NCBI RefSeq assembly: GCF_000019845.1
Contig: NC_010581.1
Span: 248,001 to 312,000 of the forward strand
Origin: Beijerinckia indica subsp. indica ATCC 9039
GTDB taxonomy: Bacteria; Pseudomonadota; Alphaproteobacteria; Rhizobiales; Beijerinckiaceae
Length of the DNA: 64,000 bases
Reading direction: 5' to 3'
How positions within the stretch are numbered: the first letter of the stretch is position 1; every line of letters starts with the position of its first letter. Both the position numbers and the translations under genes were made by a program. The notes below the pieces were generated by a model. The model did no database searches, was not told the origin of the DNA, and saw only the letters and a program-made list of their open reading frames with translations. This document shows positions 1 through 11,181 of this stretch, piece after piece.

Positions 1-157
1 TGTCACCCATTACAAGGGGAGTGAGGCGCATAAGGCCTCGGTAACGGGTGACACGGTCGGCGATCCCTATAAGGATACGGCCGGGCCAGCGATCAATCCG
101 GCGATCAAGATCACCAATATTGTCGCTCTCCTGCTTCTGGCGATTCTCGCTCATTGA
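1..157 (+). CDS. hppA: H+-translocating pyrophosphatase, C-terminal end (partial)
   Basis: Only the last 51 codons are in the window, read in the frame starting at base 2 and ending with TGA at 155-157. The peptide contains [18 protein letters not shown] followed by a hydrophobic tail ([12 protein letters not shown]). The GDTVGDPxKDTxGPxxNP signature is the conserved C-terminal core of membrane-bound proton-pumping pyrophosphatases, which couple PPi hydrolysis to H+ export. The rest of the gene lies upstream of the window. A strong hairpin follows the stop codon. The call rests on the signature alone but is very specific. Confidence 0.9.
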   Translation, partial: VTHYKGSEAHKASVTGDTVGDPYKDTAGPAINPAIKITNIVALLLLAILAH

Positions 158-162
158 TGGAG

Positions 163-202
163 CGCCCCAAGGATGCCGTCTTGGGGCGATTCTTCCTCTA
201 TT
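163..202 (+). terminator. Intrinsic terminator after hppA
   Basis: Perfect 9-bp inverted repeat, CGCCCCAAG at 163-171 and CTTGGGGCG at 180-188, with an 8-nt loop. It is followed by a T-rich stretch (ATTCTTCCTCTATTT) and starts 6 nt after the hppA stop. Confidence 0.75.
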
Positions 203-332
203 TGAAATGATAGGGCGCGACGTTCCATCCGGTTCGCCGTGTCCTATCGACGCCTTTCCATGCATCAAGTAGAAAACAATCATTAATCAGCCCCATAGGG
301 TCGAATCTGCGGTGCAATGGAAGGACATGGAG

Positions 333-1238
333 ATGAAAGGGATTATCCTCGCGGGTGGGTCAGGCACGCGCCTTTATCCGATTACCCGCGTCGTCTCGAA
401 GCAATTGCTGCCGGTTTTCGACAAGCCGATGATCTATTATCCGCTGGCCACTTTGATGCTGGCGGGGATCAAGGATTTCTTGATCATTTCGACCCCGCGC
501 GACACGCCGCTGTTCGAGCGCCTGCTCGGGGATGGCAAGGACCTCGGCATGTCCTTGACCTATGCCGTGCAGGATGAACCGCGCGGACTGGCGGAATCCT
601 TCATCATCGGCCGTGACTTTATCGGATCTGATCGTGTGGCCTTGATCCTTGGTGATAATATTTTTCATGGCCACGGACTGCCGCAAATGCTCCAACAGGC
701 CGTGGCTCGGACCACGGATGCGACGATTTTCGGCTATCAGGTCACCACCCCGGAGCAATATGGCGTCGTGACGCTCGATCGGACCGGAAAGGCGCTCGAT
801 ATTGTCGAGAAACCCAAAACCTTCCACTCCAATGTCGCCGTCACGGGCCTTTATTTCTATCCCAATGATGTTGTCGATATTGCCGCCAAGATCACCCCCT
901 CGGCCCGAGGCGAGCTCGAAATCACCGATGTCAACCGGGCCTATCTCCAACGCGGACAATTATTCGTCGAAATGCTCGGACGCGGCTTTGCCTGGCTCGA
1001 CACGGGCACCCATGCCTCGCTCGTGGAAGCGAGCCATTACATCCAGATCCTTGAACAAAGGCAGGGAATCCGGGTCGCCTGTATCGAGGAAATCGCGCTG
1101 CGGATGGGTTATATCCCCCTGGACCAATTCCATGAACTTGCCAAACGCTCGATGAAGAGCAGTTATGGCGAATATCTTCTGGCGATTTACGAAGCCGCGA
1201 AAAAAGACCCCACATCCTTTGCTCCCTCGATCGCCTGA
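333..1238 (+). CDS. rfbA: Glucose-1-phosphate thymidylyltransferase
   Basis: Makes dTDP-glucose from dTTP and glucose-1-phosphate, the first step of dTDP-rhamnose synthesis for surface polysaccharide. The 301-residue protein has the nucleotide-binding signature GGSGTRLYP (residues 8-16), the [16 protein letters not shown] segment, the metal-site LILGDN (about 104-109) and an EKPK motif, all typical of RmlA/RfbA. The usual RmlA length is about 290-300 residues. ATG codons also occur at 312 and 327. The ATG at 333 is preferred because GGAAGG lies about 8 nt upstream and homologs begin MKGIILAGG. The companion genes rfbBCD are not in this window, so the gene is solitary here. Confidence 0.93.
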   Translation: MKGIILAGGSGTRLYPITRVVSKQLLPVFDKPMIYYPLATLMLAGIKDFLIISTPRDTPLFERLLGDGKDLGMSLTYAVQDEPRGLAESFIIGRDFIGSDRVALILGDNIFHGHGLPQMLQQAVARTTDATIFGYQVTTPEQYGVVTLDRTGKALDIVEKPKTFHSNVAVTGLYFYPNDVVDIAAKITPSARGELEITDVNRAYLQRGQLFVEMLGRGFAWLDTGTHASLVEASHYIQILEQRQGIRVACIEEIALRMGYIPLDQFHELAKRSMKSSYGEYLLAIYEAAKKDPTSFAPSIA

Positions 1239-1478
1239 GACGGTCTTAAAGCGCGGTCTTGCATGGGACCGGGTAGGGACGGATTCGCGCGGGAAGGCCA
1301 GCAAAAGGCTTTTATCTAGTATTTTTATGGACTACTATCCGTCCAGCCCAGCGATGGTTTCGTGCGCAGGCAGACGGGAGCCGGTGCATGACATCATGCG
1401 GGCTGAAACTGTCATGTTCCATGCATGCACCCATGCCTGGGCCAGCCTTGGCGACAGGGCTTTTCCTGGGGCAAGATC

Positions 1479-2363
1479 ATGAATCGCCAGACCATGAACC
1501 ACATGACTCTCATCTCCGACTCAGGCGTCCCTGCGGGGCATTCCGATCGCCCCGGTCTTTATGATCCGCTCTGGAATCGTCTGCGGCAGGAGGCCGAAGA
1601 AGCTTTCGCGCGTGAAAGGGCTCTGGCGCCGCTGTTCGTCAGTTCGATTCTCAACCGGACGAGTTTCGAAAGTGCTGTGGCGCATCGCATTGCGGCGCGG
1701 CTCGGCAATGAGACGGTGCCCGCTTATCTCATCGCGGAAATTTTTGCCCAGGCGACCGATGATGATCCGACGATCGGAGAGGCTTTCCGAGCCGATATTC
1801 TCGCCGTGCTCGATCGTGATCCGGCCTGCGCGCGCCTGATCGAGCCCTTCCTTTATTTCAAGGGGTTCCACGCGATCCAGACGCATCGCCTCGCGCATTG
1901 GCTCTGGAACCATCAGCGTCAGGATTTCGCGCTCTATATCCAGAGCCGATCATCCGATGTCTTTCAGACCGACATCAATCCGGCGGCGCGTTTCGGCAAG
2001 GGGATTTTCCTCGATCACGCGACGGGTCTCGTCGTCGGCGCGACGGCCTCGATCGATGATGATGTCTCGATCCTGCAGAATGTCACGCTCGGCGGTACCG
2101 GCAAGGAACGCGGCGATCGCCATCCCAAGATCCGGCGCGGCGTGATGATCGGTGCCGGCGCCAAAATTCTCGGCAATATCGAGATAGGCTCCTGCTCGCG
2201 CATTGCCGCGGGCTCAGTCGTTTTGCGGCCCGTCGAGCCCAATACCACGGTGGCTGGCGTTCCCGCCCGCCAGGTGGGCACGGCCGGCTGTTCTGAACCG
2301 GCGCGCAGCATGGACCAGATTCTCAGCCAATTGTCCTATGATTCTTTCGATTACACGATCTGA
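1479..2363 (+). CDS. cysE: Serine O-acetyltransferase
   Basis: Transfers acetyl from acetyl-CoA to L-serine, giving O-acetylserine for cysteine synthesis; the next gene on this strand, cysK, uses that product. The N-terminal half is helical (about residues 20-150). The C-terminal half is a left-handed beta-helix of hexapeptide repeats, with DINPAARFGKGIFLDHATG and GGTGKERGDRHPKI, which carry the catalytic Asp and His of CysE. The C-terminus extends past the helix, as in CysE proteins that bind CysK. The frame is open from 1425, but ATG 1479 (MNRQ) gives the family-like length of 294 residues. ATGs at 1494 and 1503 are alternatives. Confidence 0.93.
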   Translation: MNRQTMNHMTLISDSGVPAGHSDRPGLYDPLWNRLRQEAEEAFARERALAPLFVSSILNRTSFESAVAHRIAARLGNETVPAYLIAEIFAQATDDDPTIGEAFRADILAVLDRDPACARLIEPFLYFKGFHAIQTHRLAHWLWNHQRQDFALYIQSRSSDVFQTDINPAARFGKGIFLDHATGLVVGATASIDDDVSILQNVTLGGTGKERGDRHPKIRRGVMIGAGAKILGNIEIGSCSRIAAGSVVLRPVEPNTTVAGVPARQVGTAGCSEPARSMDQILSQLSYDSFDYTI

Positions 2364-2847
2364 CAAGCCAGCAGATAAAGCTCCATCTGATTATTATTCA
2401 ATGGCTTATCAGATCAAAGACGGGACCCGTGGGGGCGAGGCGGCAGCCAAGCTTTTATTGACAAAACTAGTAGACTTAATATCCTGCTCAAGGGAATTTT
2501 CTTCTTCGGATAAGAGCATCTTGCTTGCGAAATGCGAGGCCGAAAGGGCATCCTTGAGGCTTCGGGACCCCGTTGGAGAGGGAGGGGGATTTGGCGGAGC
2601 ACCGGCGCATGGGCGAGCTTAAAAGTTCGCGCAAAAAGACCAAATGCCTGCTCCCGGTCCACACTCTCGCCGCCGGTCGCTTTCGAGACGCCCTTCTCGT
2701 GAAACAGGATAAGAGTGGATTAACCTCCACACCCATTCTCTACGCCCGTTCGGTTTAGCCGATCGATTTCTTTCGGCTCGGCAAGAAGCAGTTTTGCGAG
2801 AAGCTTCCTCTCTTGCCCGGCCGCGACACTCTCCCTGGAGCAGTAAA
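2364..2847. other. Gene-free stretch upstream of cysK
   Basis: 484 bases between cysE and cysK. An open frame starting with ATG at 2401 (MAYQIKDGTRGG...) runs to 2622, but it has low-complexity Gly/Arg content, no visible ribosome-binding site and no recognisable domain, so it is not called. The sequence around 2458-2482 (TTGACA, then AAACTAGTAGACTTAATATCC) is AT-rich and could hold the cysK promoter or an operator. Confidence 0.4.
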
Positions 2848-3837
2848 ATGGCACAGCCAGCCGTGAAACAACCTGATGCGCCTGTTCAGACCGCGGGACG
2901 CGGCCGCATTTATGATTCCATCACCGAGACGATCGGCAATACGCCTCTCGTGCGGCTGCAGAAGATTGCCAAGGAAAAGGGCGTTAAGGCCAATCTGCTC
3001 GCCAAGCTCGAATTCTTCAATCCGATCGCCAGCGTGAAGGACCGGATTGGCGTCCATATGATCGCGAGCCTGGAGGCCGCCGGTAAGATCGTCCCCGGCA
3101 AGACCACTTTGATCGAGCCGACCTCTGGCAATACTGGCATTGCGCTGGCTTTCGTCGCTGCCGCGCGCGGCTACAAGCTGATTCTGGTCATGCCGGAATC
3201 CATGTCGCTCGAGCGGCGCAAGATGCTTGCCCTGCTCGGAGCCGAGCTCGTTCTGACGCCCGCTCCCCAAGGGATGAAGGGCGCGATCGCCAAGGCCGAG
3301 GAACTGGTGCAGGCGACACCCGACGCCGTGATTCCGCGCCAATTCGACAATCCCGCCAATCCTGAAATCCATCGCCTGACCACGGCCGAGGAAATCTGGA
3401 ACGATACGGAAGGCAATGTGGATTATTTCGTCTCCGGTGTCGGCACCGGCGGCACGATCACCGGCGTCGCTCAGGTTCTGAAGCCCCGCCGCCCGAGCCT
3501 GAAAATCGTCGCTGTCGAACCTGAGGATTCGCCCGTCCTGTCCGGCGGTCAGCCAGGTCCGCATAAGATCCAGGGTATCGGTGCTGGCTTCGTGCCGTCC
3601 GTTCTCGACCGGCCCCTGATCGATGAAGTCGTCACCGTCGGCAATCAGACGGCCTTTGAGACGGCTCGCCTCGTGGCGCGCCTCGAAGGCATTCCAGTCG
3701 GTATTTCCTCTGGCGCCGCAGTCGCCGCCGCCATCGAGGTCGGCCTGCGCCCTGAAGCCGAAGGCAAGAATATCGTCCTGATCATTCCGTCTTTTGCTGA
3801 GCGCTATTTGTCGACGGCTTTGTTCGAAGGTCTTTGA
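2848..3837 (+). CDS. cysK: Cysteine synthase A (O-acetylserine sulfhydrylase)
   Basis: PLP enzyme that joins O-acetylserine and sulfide to cysteine. The 329-residue product has the PLP-lysine segment [12 protein letters not shown], the substrate loop [10 protein letters not shown], the phosphate-binding [11 protein letters not shown], and a C-terminal [11 protein letters not shown]. These are the canonical fold-type II cysteine synthase landmarks. The frame is open from 2794, but ATG 2848 is preceded by GGAG about 7 nt upstream and gives the usual length plus a short N-terminal tail. A perfect palindromic terminator follows. Confidence 0.95.
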   Translation: MAQPAVKQPDAPVQTAGRGRIYDSITETIGNTPLVRLQKIAKEKGVKANLLAKLEFFNPIASVKDRIGVHMIASLEAAGKIVPGKTTLIEPTSGNTGIALAFVAAARGYKLILVMPESMSLERRKMLALLGAELVLTPAPQGMKGAIAKAEELVQATPDAVIPRQFDNPANPEIHRLTTAEEIWNDTEGNVDYFVSGVGTGGTITGVAQVLKPRRPSLKIVAVEPEDSPVLSGGQPGPHKIQGIGAGFVPSVLDRPLIDEVVTVGNQTAFETARLVARLEGIPVGISSGAAVAAAIEVGLRPEAEGKNIVLIIPSFAERYLSTALFEGL

Positions 3838-3866
3838 TCTTCTCTCTATTTTACGGGCTTCACGGC

Positions 3867-3898
3867 AAGGCCGGCGGTGATCACCGCCGGCCTTTGTC
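3867..3898 (+). terminator. Palindromic terminator after cysK
   Basis: Two perfect 14-bp arms abut with no spacer: 3867-3880 (AAGGCCGGCGGTGA) and 3881-3894 (its reverse complement). A T-tract follows. It starts 29 nt after the cysK stop. In RNA the central bases would form the loop. Confidence 0.75.
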
Positions 3899-4106
3899 AT
3901 TCAATCTCCGCAAGCAACCTTTCGCGACCTTTCGTTTCAACGGAACCCCTCAGCTTTGCGGGACGTTGAGAGGGCATGTTTTCGGCCTGATCGGCGTTCG
4001 TCTTCGGCACGCCTATGGTAAATTATCGGTAAACACTTATTCTGATGTCTGTTTACCGGCAGAGGTGTCTCTGAGCCCCGGTCGATAATTTTTGAAAGGA
4101 TTGAAC

Positions 4107-4232
4107 ATGCGCGCTTTTTGGCTTTTCCTGGCGGCTTTGTTCGGCTTCCGCCTTTTCTCCAACAGCCGTTATAATCGCGAGTTCAGGAATTTGCCCGAGG
4201 AGGAGCAGAAGGCTCGCCGCCGCTGGTTTTGA
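4107..4232 (+). CDS. Small membrane-anchored hypothetical protein (41 aa)
   Basis: Short open frame too small for routine ORF calling. It encodes a hydrophobic N-terminus (MRAFWLFLAALFGFRLF) followed by a charged tail (YNREFRNLPEEEQKARRRWF). A good ribosome-binding site, GAAAGGA, lies about 6 nt before the ATG. The pattern of one membrane segment plus a basic, Glu-rich tail suggests a genuine single-pass small protein. An inverted repeat, CGGTAAACA at 4027-4035 and TGTTTACCG at 4050-4058, lies upstream and may be regulatory. No function is claimed. Confidence 0.55.
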   Translation: MRAFWLFLAALFGFRLFSNSRYNREFRNLPEEEQKARRRWF

Positions 4233-4474
4233 GCGCGCTTTCTCCCTTAAAGGCCTCGCGGCAGAACGTCATCTGATCCCGGGAGTCGCGAAGAGCGCTC
4301 CCGGTTCTCGAATTTTAGCGTTCGAGCCCCATGCGAGAATATGTTCGAAGGCCATTCTCGAAAGCGGTCGATCCGATCGCGACCGTGCGGGCGGTCTATT
4401 CTCCTTCTTGACCCGGGCCATTGCCGATGCGAGAGCCAAGTTCGTTTCGAATGTCTCCCGGATCGGATGAATAG

Positions 4475-5476
4475 ATGGCTTCTCCCACATTGGATCTGCT
4501 TGGTTTCGGCAATGCTATTGTCGATGTTCTCGGCCAAGTCGATGATGATTTTCTCCTCGCTCAGGGCCTGCACAAAGGGTCGATGACCCTCATCGATGAG
4601 GCGCGCGCGACAAGCCTCTATGGCGCAATGGGACCGGTGACCGTTGTTTCTGGTGGGTCGGCCGCCAATACGATCATTGGCGCCGCCGGCCTCGGCTGCA
4701 AAACGGGGTTCGTGGGCAAGCTCAAATCCGATCCGCTCGGCACCCAATTCGCCCATGATATTCGTGGCGCGAAGGTCGCCTTCACGACGTCATTCGCCGA
4801 GGATGGCCCGGCGAGCGCGACGTGCCTCGTCCTGGTTACGCCGGATGGCCAACGGACGATGAACACCTATCTTGGCGCCTCGGCCAATCTGACCGAGGCC
4901 GATGTCGATGCAGAGCAAGTGCAAAGCGCCGCTATCATCTATCTCGAAGGTTATTTGTGGGATCCGCCAGCTGCCAAGGCGGCTTTCCTGAAGGCCTCGC
5001 GCATTGCTCGTGACGCTGGGCGGCAGGTGGCCCTGACCTTGTCCGATACATTCTGTGTCGATCGTTATCGCGAGGAGTTTTTAGGGCTTATCCGCGACAA
5101 ATCCGTCCAAATTCTCTTCGCTAATGAATCCGAATTGCACGCGCTTTATCAGACCTCTGATTTCGATACGGCCATCGCGGCTCTGCGTCAGGAGAACATT
5201 CTCGGTGTCGTGACGCGCTCCGAACATGGCTCGGTGGTGGTCACATCGGAAAATGTGCTCGCTGTCCCAGCTTTTCCCGTGGATCAGGTGGTCGATACGA
5301 CGGGCGCGGGCGATCTTTTCGCAGGGGGATTTTTGACGGGTCTCAGCAAGAACAAGGATCATTCAACAGCGGCAAGGCTTGGTGCCTTGGCGGCAGCTGA
5401 AATCATCCAGCATATCGGCGCGCGTCCGCAAAAGGATCTCGCCTATCTTGCCAGACAGAACGGTTTTGATCTCTGA
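4475..5476 (+). CDS. PfkB-family carbohydrate kinase, adenosine-kinase-like
   Basis: 333-residue ribokinase-fold protein. It has the N-terminal PfkB motif region SGGSAANTIIGAAGLG (about residues 59-74) and the C-terminal signature DTTGAGDLFAGGFLTGL, whose Asp is the catalytic base. The segment NTYLGASANLTEADVD and the DLLGFGNAIVDV start are typical of the alphaproteobacterial PfkB proteins annotated as adenosine kinases. Likely reaction: ATP-dependent phosphorylation of adenosine or a related nucleoside or sugar; the exact substrate cannot be read from sequence. It faces leuD, with a shared hairpin between the two stops. Confidence 0.85.
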   Translation: MASPTLDLLGFGNAIVDVLGQVDDDFLLAQGLHKGSMTLIDEARATSLYGAMGPVTVVSGGSAANTIIGAAGLGCKTGFVGKLKSDPLGTQFAHDIRGAKVAFTTSFAEDGPASATCLVLVTPDGQRTMNTYLGASANLTEADVDAEQVQSAAIIYLEGYLWDPPAAKAAFLKASRIARDAGRQVALTLSDTFCVDRYREEFLGLIRDKSVQILFANESELHALYQTSDFDTAIAALRQENILGVVTRSEHGSVVVTSENVLAVPAFPVDQVVDTTGAGDLFAGGFLTGLSKNKDHSTAARLGALAAAEIIQHIGARPQKDLAYLARQNGFDL

Positions 5477-5486
5477 TCATGACAAT

Positions 5487-5519
5487 AAAAATGCGGAGAA
5501 GGGTTTTCCTTCTCCGCAT
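5487..5519 (-). terminator. Hairpin terminator between PfkB gene and leuD
   Basis: Perfect 12-bp arms, ATGCGGAGAAGG at 5491-5502 and CCTTCTCCGCAT at 5508-5519, with a 5-nt loop. On the minus strand the stem is followed by TTTTTATTG, so it fits best as the leuD terminator. It may also stop the convergent PfkB transcript. Confidence 0.75.
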
Positions 5520-5563
5520 GGAAAGCTTAAAGCTGAGACCATACCATCGGTTGATCTTTGGTC

Positions 5564-6169
5564 TTACAGCCAGGCGTGCTGTTTTGCCTGACGCTCCTCA
5601 TAGGCCGAAATCTCATCCGCCTTCTGCATGGTCAGGCCGATATCGTCGAGACCATTCAAGAGACAATGTTTGCGGAAGGGATCGATGTTGAAAGGAATCG
5701 AGCCCCCATCCGGACCGCGAATCGTCTGATTTTCGAGATCAACCGTCAGCGTTGCATTAGCACCGCGCTCGGCATCTTCCATGAGAAGGGCCAATTGCTC
5801 AGGCGTGACCTTGATCGGCAAAATGCCGTTCTTGAAGCAATTATTATAGAAAATATCCGCGAAACTCGTTGAGATCACGCAGCGAATACCGAAATCGAGC
5901 AAGGCCCAGGGGGCATGTTCGCGCGAGGAGCCGCATCCGAAATTATCGCCGGCGACCAGGATCGACGCCTTGCGATAGGCGGGCTGGTTCAAGACGAAAT
6001 CAGGGTTTTCCGTTCCATCGTCTTTGAAGCGCAATTCCGAGAAGAGCCCCTCACCAAGGCCGGTCCGCTTGATGGTTTTGAGATATTGCTTGGGGATGAT
6101 CATGTCGGTGTCGACATTGGTGATCTTCAACGGCGCGGCAACGCCGGTCAGGGTCGTGAATTTTTCCAT
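5564..6169 (-). CDS. leuD: 3-isopropylmalate dehydratase small subunit
   Basis: Small (swivel-domain) subunit of the leucine-pathway isomerase, which pairs with the [4Fe-4S] LeuC subunit to interconvert 2- and 3-isopropylmalate. The 201-residue product has [20 protein letters not shown] near the N-terminus and [17 protein letters not shown], the substrate-binding signature of aconitase-family small subunits. The start has a clear ribosome-binding site (AAGGAG, 7 nt before ATG). leuC is not adjacent in this window. Confidence 0.95.
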   Translation of the reverse strand: MEKFTTLTGVAAPLKITNVDTDMIIPKQYLKTIKRTGLGEGLFSELRFKDDGTENPDFVLNQPAYRKASILVAGDNFGCGSSREHAPWALLDFGIRCVISTSFADIFYNNCFKNGILPIKVTPEQLALLMEDAERGANATLTVDLENQTIRGPDGGSIPFNIDPFRKHCLLNGLDDIGLTMQKADEISAYEERQAKQHAWL

Positions 6170-6280
6170 GACGACTCCTTACAGCTTCAAACCTGAAGGT
6201 GGCTATCCCTTTGGGATAAATTTGATGCGATTATAAAGGCCTATAACATCGCTCGGGCGTTCGAATGAACGAGCGATACT

Positions 6281-6386
6281 AAAGCATCAGACCCAAAGTG
6301 GCTCCCACTTTTGGGACCAATCTGATGTGCTTTCAGAAGAACGATAGAGCATCAGGCAGGTTTCACTTTGAAAGTCCGATGCTCTC
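6281..6386. repeat. Family A dispersed repeat, copy 1
   Basis: Begins AAAGCATCAGACCC, carries the hairpin CCAAAGTGG-CTC-CCACTTTTGG, continues TCTGATG, and ends with a second GAGCATC...GATGCTC pair. It shares its order and much of its sequence with the elements at about 31600-31662 and 41328-41425. Confidence 0.7.
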
Positions 6387-6424
6387 GAGAGAATGATCTG
6401 AATCGAGCGCCTTGAACTACCAAT

Positions 6425-6465
6425 ACATTCATCCCTTGATCGCTTTCCGATCAAGGGATGAATGT
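6425..6465. repeat. Perfect 18-bp hairpin
   Basis: Arms 6425-6442 (ACATTCATCCCTTGATCG) and 6448-6465 are exact reverse complements around a 5-nt loop. No T-tract follows on either strand, so a simple intrinsic terminator is not obvious. Confidence 0.8.
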
Positions 6466-6602
6466 CCAACCTTATATCAAAGCTCGCGAATCATAGCCCT
6501 TGGCTCCTTTCTTAAATTTTCGCCTTTTCAGACTGTTAGCGAAAACTTAAGAGTGGCCCATCAGAAAGCGCGTTCTTAGGGTCGATGGCAGAAGAGCCAA
6601 AC

Positions 6603-7007
6603 TCAGGGGCGCAGAAGTGTCTTCAGATAGGCCAACTGATCGCGTCTTTCGATGGCGACAAGACGGAAATCGGCATCGGGCGCGTCGTGAATATCGGTTT
6701 CGGCCTGTGCGAGATCGGCGGTGAAACGCGCTTGATCTGCCTCGGCGATCGGCAGAGCCACATCGGCGAGGATGGTCAAGCCACCTTCGCCAACATCAAC
6801 GAAGCCACCGAGAGTATAAAATTCGAGCTTTTCCTTGCTCGTGGCGTCATTGACGGTAATCAGACCGGGCCGCAAGGTGGTCATGAAGGGAGCATGACCC
6901 GCGAGGACCGTAAATTCGCCCTCGACACCGGGAACGACGACAGAATCGGCTTCACCGGAAAAAACCAGCCGTTCCGGAGATACGAGTTCAAAGTGGAAAG
7001 CGGCCAT
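6603..7007 (-). CDS. atpC: F1 ATP synthase epsilon subunit
   Basis: 134-residue regulatory and coupling subunit of the F1 central stalk. It has the N-terminal beta-sandwich (FHFELVSPERLVFSGEADSVVVPG, then GEFTVLAGHAPFMTTLRPG) of AtpC. The C-terminal helical part is short, as is common in alphaproteobacteria. It is the last gene of atpH-A-G-D-C, 149 bp after atpD. Confidence 0.95.
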   Translation of the reverse strand: MAAFHFELVSPERLVFSGEADSVVVPGVEGEFTVLAGHAPFMTTLRPGLITVNDATSKEKLEFYTLGGFVDVGEGGLTILADVALPIAEADQARFTADLAQAETDIHDAPDADFRLVAIERRDQLAYLKTLLRP

Positions 7008-7156
7008 GCTCGGCTCCCGAATCTATTCATCAACCCGCAGCGGTAGGGTGAAATCCCGAAAATCCGCCGTCCGGCATATTCCTCTAAAGATCCAATCCAT
7101 CATCGCACGGACCGCCTTGATCCCTTCAAGGAAAAAGGCGGTCTCGAACGAAGGGA

Positions 7157-8623
<1,467 letters not shown>

Positions 8624-8631
8624 TCATAAAA

Positions 8632-9513
8632 TCAAAGCGCTTCGGCGCCGGAGATGATCTCGATCAGTTCCTTCGTGATCATGGCCTGGCGCGAGCGGTT
8701 ATATTTCAGGGTCTGCTTCTTGATCATCTCACCGGCGTTGCGGGAGGCATTATCCATGGCGCTCATCCGCGCGCCCTGTTCCGAGGCGGCGTTTTCGAGC
8801 AAGGCGCGCAAGACCTGAATCGTGATATTGCGCGGCAAAAGCGTCGCGAGAATTTGTTCCTCGCTCGGCTCGTATTCGTAAAGGGAAGGCGGGGCCGCCG
8901 GGGCGTCTTCCTGCGTTTTCACAGCAAGGGGAATCAATTGCTGTGCCGTTGGGATCTGGTGGAGAACCGTCCGGAATTTGGCGAAGAAGAGTGTGCAGAC
9001 GTCGAATTCTGCGTCCTTATAAAGGTTGAGAATCTTGCGCCCGATCGCTTCGGCGTTCACGAAACCGATCGTCCTGACACTGCGCAATTCGATCAATTCA
9101 AGGATCTGCTCGCCGAATTGGCGCTTGAGCAGATCATAGCCCTTTTTACCGACGCAGAGGATTTTGACCTTCTTGCCTTCGGCGATCAATTTCTCCGCCG
9201 TGTCGCGGGCCAGACGGGCGATCGAGGCGTTGAAGCCACCGCAAAGACCGCGTTCCGCCGTGCAGACGACAAGCAGATGCGTCCGATCGTAACCATTACC
9301 AGCCAGAAGCTTCGGGGCGTCTGGACCTGTGCCGACGATGGAGGCAAGGCTCGCAAGAACCTCATCCATGCGCTCTGCATAGGGCCGTGCCGCTTCAGCC
9401 GCGAGCTGGGCGCGCCGCAGTTTCGCCGACGCGACCATCTGCATGGCCTTGGTGATCTTCTGCGTCGCCTTGACGGAAGCGATCCGATTTCGCAGGTCCT
9501 TCAACGAGGGCAT
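8632..9513 (-). CDS. atpG: F1 ATP synthase gamma subunit
   Basis: Central rotor-shaft subunit, 293 residues. The N-terminal helix [20 protein letters not shown] and the C-terminal [12 protein letters not shown]...[16 protein letters not shown] are the two coiled-coil strands of gamma, with the conserved [10 protein letters not shown] between them. It lies 26 bp upstream of the atpD start. Confidence 0.97.
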   Translation of the reverse strand: MPSLKDLRNRIASVKATQKITKAMQMVASAKLRRAQLAAEAARPYAERMDEVLASLASIVGTGPDAPKLLAGNGYDRTHLLVVCTAERGLCGGFNASIARLARDTAEKLIAEGKKVKILCVGKKGYDLLKRQFGEQILELIELRSVRTIGFVNAEAIGRKILNLYKDAEFDVCTLFFAKFRTVLHQIPTAQQLIPLAVKTQEDAPAAPPSLYEYEPSEEQILATLLPRNITIQVLRALLENAASEQGARMSAMDNASRNAGEMIKKQTLKYNRSRQAMITKELIEIISGAEAL

Positions 9514-9651
9514 TGCACTACCGCCTGATCAGTGTCGTGTTTCAGAACGCTGCCGCACCGGAAGGCTAGGCGGGTCCTCAATTCTGTATCCTTCCGCACC
9601 ATGACTGGCGCGGATCGGCGCGCCGAAACGCGCCGTACCTGGGCCTGAACC

Positions 9652-11181
9652 TTACGAGAAGTTCTTGCTGTAACCCTCGATCAAGGCTTTCAGTTTGGCG
9701 GCAGAATCGTCAGAAAGATCCTTCGAGGTCCGGATCGTATCCAGAAGATCGGCATGCGCCGTGCGCAACAAGGCGAGCAAGCCGTCCTCGTAGGCGCGAA
9801 TGCGATTGACCGGCAGAGCATCGAGATAGCCGTTGACGCCAGCATAGATGACGCAGACCTGCTCTTCGATCTTGAGCGGGGAGAATTGCGGCTGCTTCAA
9901 AAGTTCGGTCAAGCGCGAACCACGGGCGAGCAGCTTCTGGGTCGTCGCATCAAGATCGGAACCGAACTGGGCGAAAGCCGCCATTTCGCGATATTGTGCG
10001 AGCTCGCCCTTGATCTTGCCGGCGACCTTTTTCATCGATTTGGTCTGGGCGGCGGAACCGACGCGCGACACGGAAATGCCGACATTCACCGCCGGACGGA
10101 TACCTTGATAGAAGAGATCCGTCTCAAGGAAGATCTGACCGTCGGTGATGGAGATCACATTGGTCGGAATATAGGCGGAAACGTCATTCGCCTGGGTTTC
10201 GATGACCGGCAGAGCGGTGAGCGAACCCGCTCCCTTTTCATCGGAGAGCTTGGCGGCGCGTTCGAGCAGGCGGGAATGCAGATAGAAGACGTCACCCGGA
10301 TAGGCTTCGCGTCCCGGCGGACGGCGCAGCAGCAAGGACATCTGACGATAGGCAACGGCCTGCTTCGACAGATCGTCATAGGTGATGAGGGCATGCATGC
10401 CGTTATCACGGAAATATTCACCCATGGCGCAACCGGCGAAAGGCGCCAGATATTGCATGGGAGCCGGATCCGAAGCGGTCGCCGCGACAACGATCGAATA
10501 GGGCAGGGCGCCTTGCTCTTCGAGCACCTTCACGAATTGCGCGACGGTGGAGCGCTTCTGGCCGATGGCCACGTAAACGCAATAGAGCTTGGCGTTTTCA
10601 TCCGTGCCGAGATTGGCCGGCTTCTGATTGAGCATGGCATCGAGCGCCACGGCGGTCTTGCCGGTCTGACGGTCACCGATGATCAATTCGCGCTGGCCAC
10701 GGCCGATCGGAATCAAAGCGTCGATCGCCTTGATGCCCGTGGACATCGGCTCATGCACCGATTTGCGCGGGATGATGCCTGGCGCCTTGATATCCGCGCG
10801 GGCGGATTGGGCGGCGTTGATCGGTCCCTTGCCATCGATCGGATTGCCGAGGGCGTCAACGACGCGACCAAGCAGTTCCTTGCCGACCGGCACCTGGACG
10901 ATGGTGCGGCTGCGCTTGACCGTCTGGCCTTCGGAGACCGTGCGGTCGGAACCGAAAATGACCACGCCGACATTATCGGCTTCGAGGTTGATCGCAACGC
11001 CCCGGACGCCCGATTCGAAATCGACCATTTCGCCGACTTCGACATTGTCGAGACCATAGACGCGGGCAATACCGTCGCCGACGGACAGCACCTGGCCGAC
11101 TTCGGTAACCTCGGCTTCGTTTCCGAAGTTGGCGATCTCTTTCTTGAGAATCGCGGAGATTTCAGCGGCGCGGATATCCAT
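9652..11181 (-). CDS. atpA: F1 ATP synthase alpha subunit
   Basis: Non-catalytic nucleotide-binding subunit of F1, 509 residues. It shows the Walker [25 protein letters not shown], and [17 protein letters not shown]. Its ATG shares one base with the TGA of atpH (TGATGG at 11183-11178), indicating translational coupling. A TTG one codon earlier is a less likely start. Confidence 0.97.
   Translation of the reverse strand: MDIRAAEISAILKKEIANFGNEAEVTEVGQVLSVGDGIARVYGLDNVEVGEMVDFESGVRGVAINLEADNVGVVIFGSDRTVSEGQTVKRSRTIVQVPVGKELLGRVVDALGNPIDGKGPINAAQSARADIKAPGIIPRKSVHEPMSTGIKAIDALIPIGRGQRELIIGDRQTGKTAVALDAMLNQKPANLGTDENAKLYCVYVAIGQKRSTVAQFVKVLEEQGALPYSIVVAATASDPAPMQYLAPFAGCAMGEYFRDNGMHALITYDDLSKQAVAYRQMSLLLRRPPGREAYPGDVFYLHSRLLERAAKLSDEKGAGSLTALPVIETQANDVSAYIPTNVISITDGQIFLETDLFYQGIRPAVNVGISVSRVGSAAQTKSMKKVAGKIKGELAQYREMAAFAQFGSDLDATTQKLLARGSRLTELLKQPQFSPLKIEEQVCVIYAGVNGYLDALPVNRIRAYEDGLLALLRTAHADLLDTIRTSKDLSDDSAAKLKALIEGYSKNFS

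Larger units (their letters stand above)
6170..6602. repeat. Repeat-filled intergenic region between leuD and atpC
   Basis: 433 bases without a gene, packed with inverted repeats. In order: a small hairpin with arms TCGCTCG (6249-6255) and CGAGCGA (6270-6276); a family A element (about 6281-6386) with core CCCAAAGTGG / CCACTTTTGGG; a perfect 18-bp hairpin (6425-6442 with 6448-6465); and a decayed family C element (about 6494-6590) recognisable by CTTAAATTTTCGC...GCGAAAACTTAAG. Any atp-operon terminator must lie within this region. Confidence 0.7.

Noticed and set aside
2401..2622. Small ORF MAYQIKDGTRGG... between cysE and cysK
   Set aside because: No ribosome-binding site, low-complexity tail and no recognisable relative.
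2755..3900. 381-codon minus-strand frame opposite cysK
   Set aside because: Antisense shadow of a strongly conserved gene; it also runs through the palindromic terminator.
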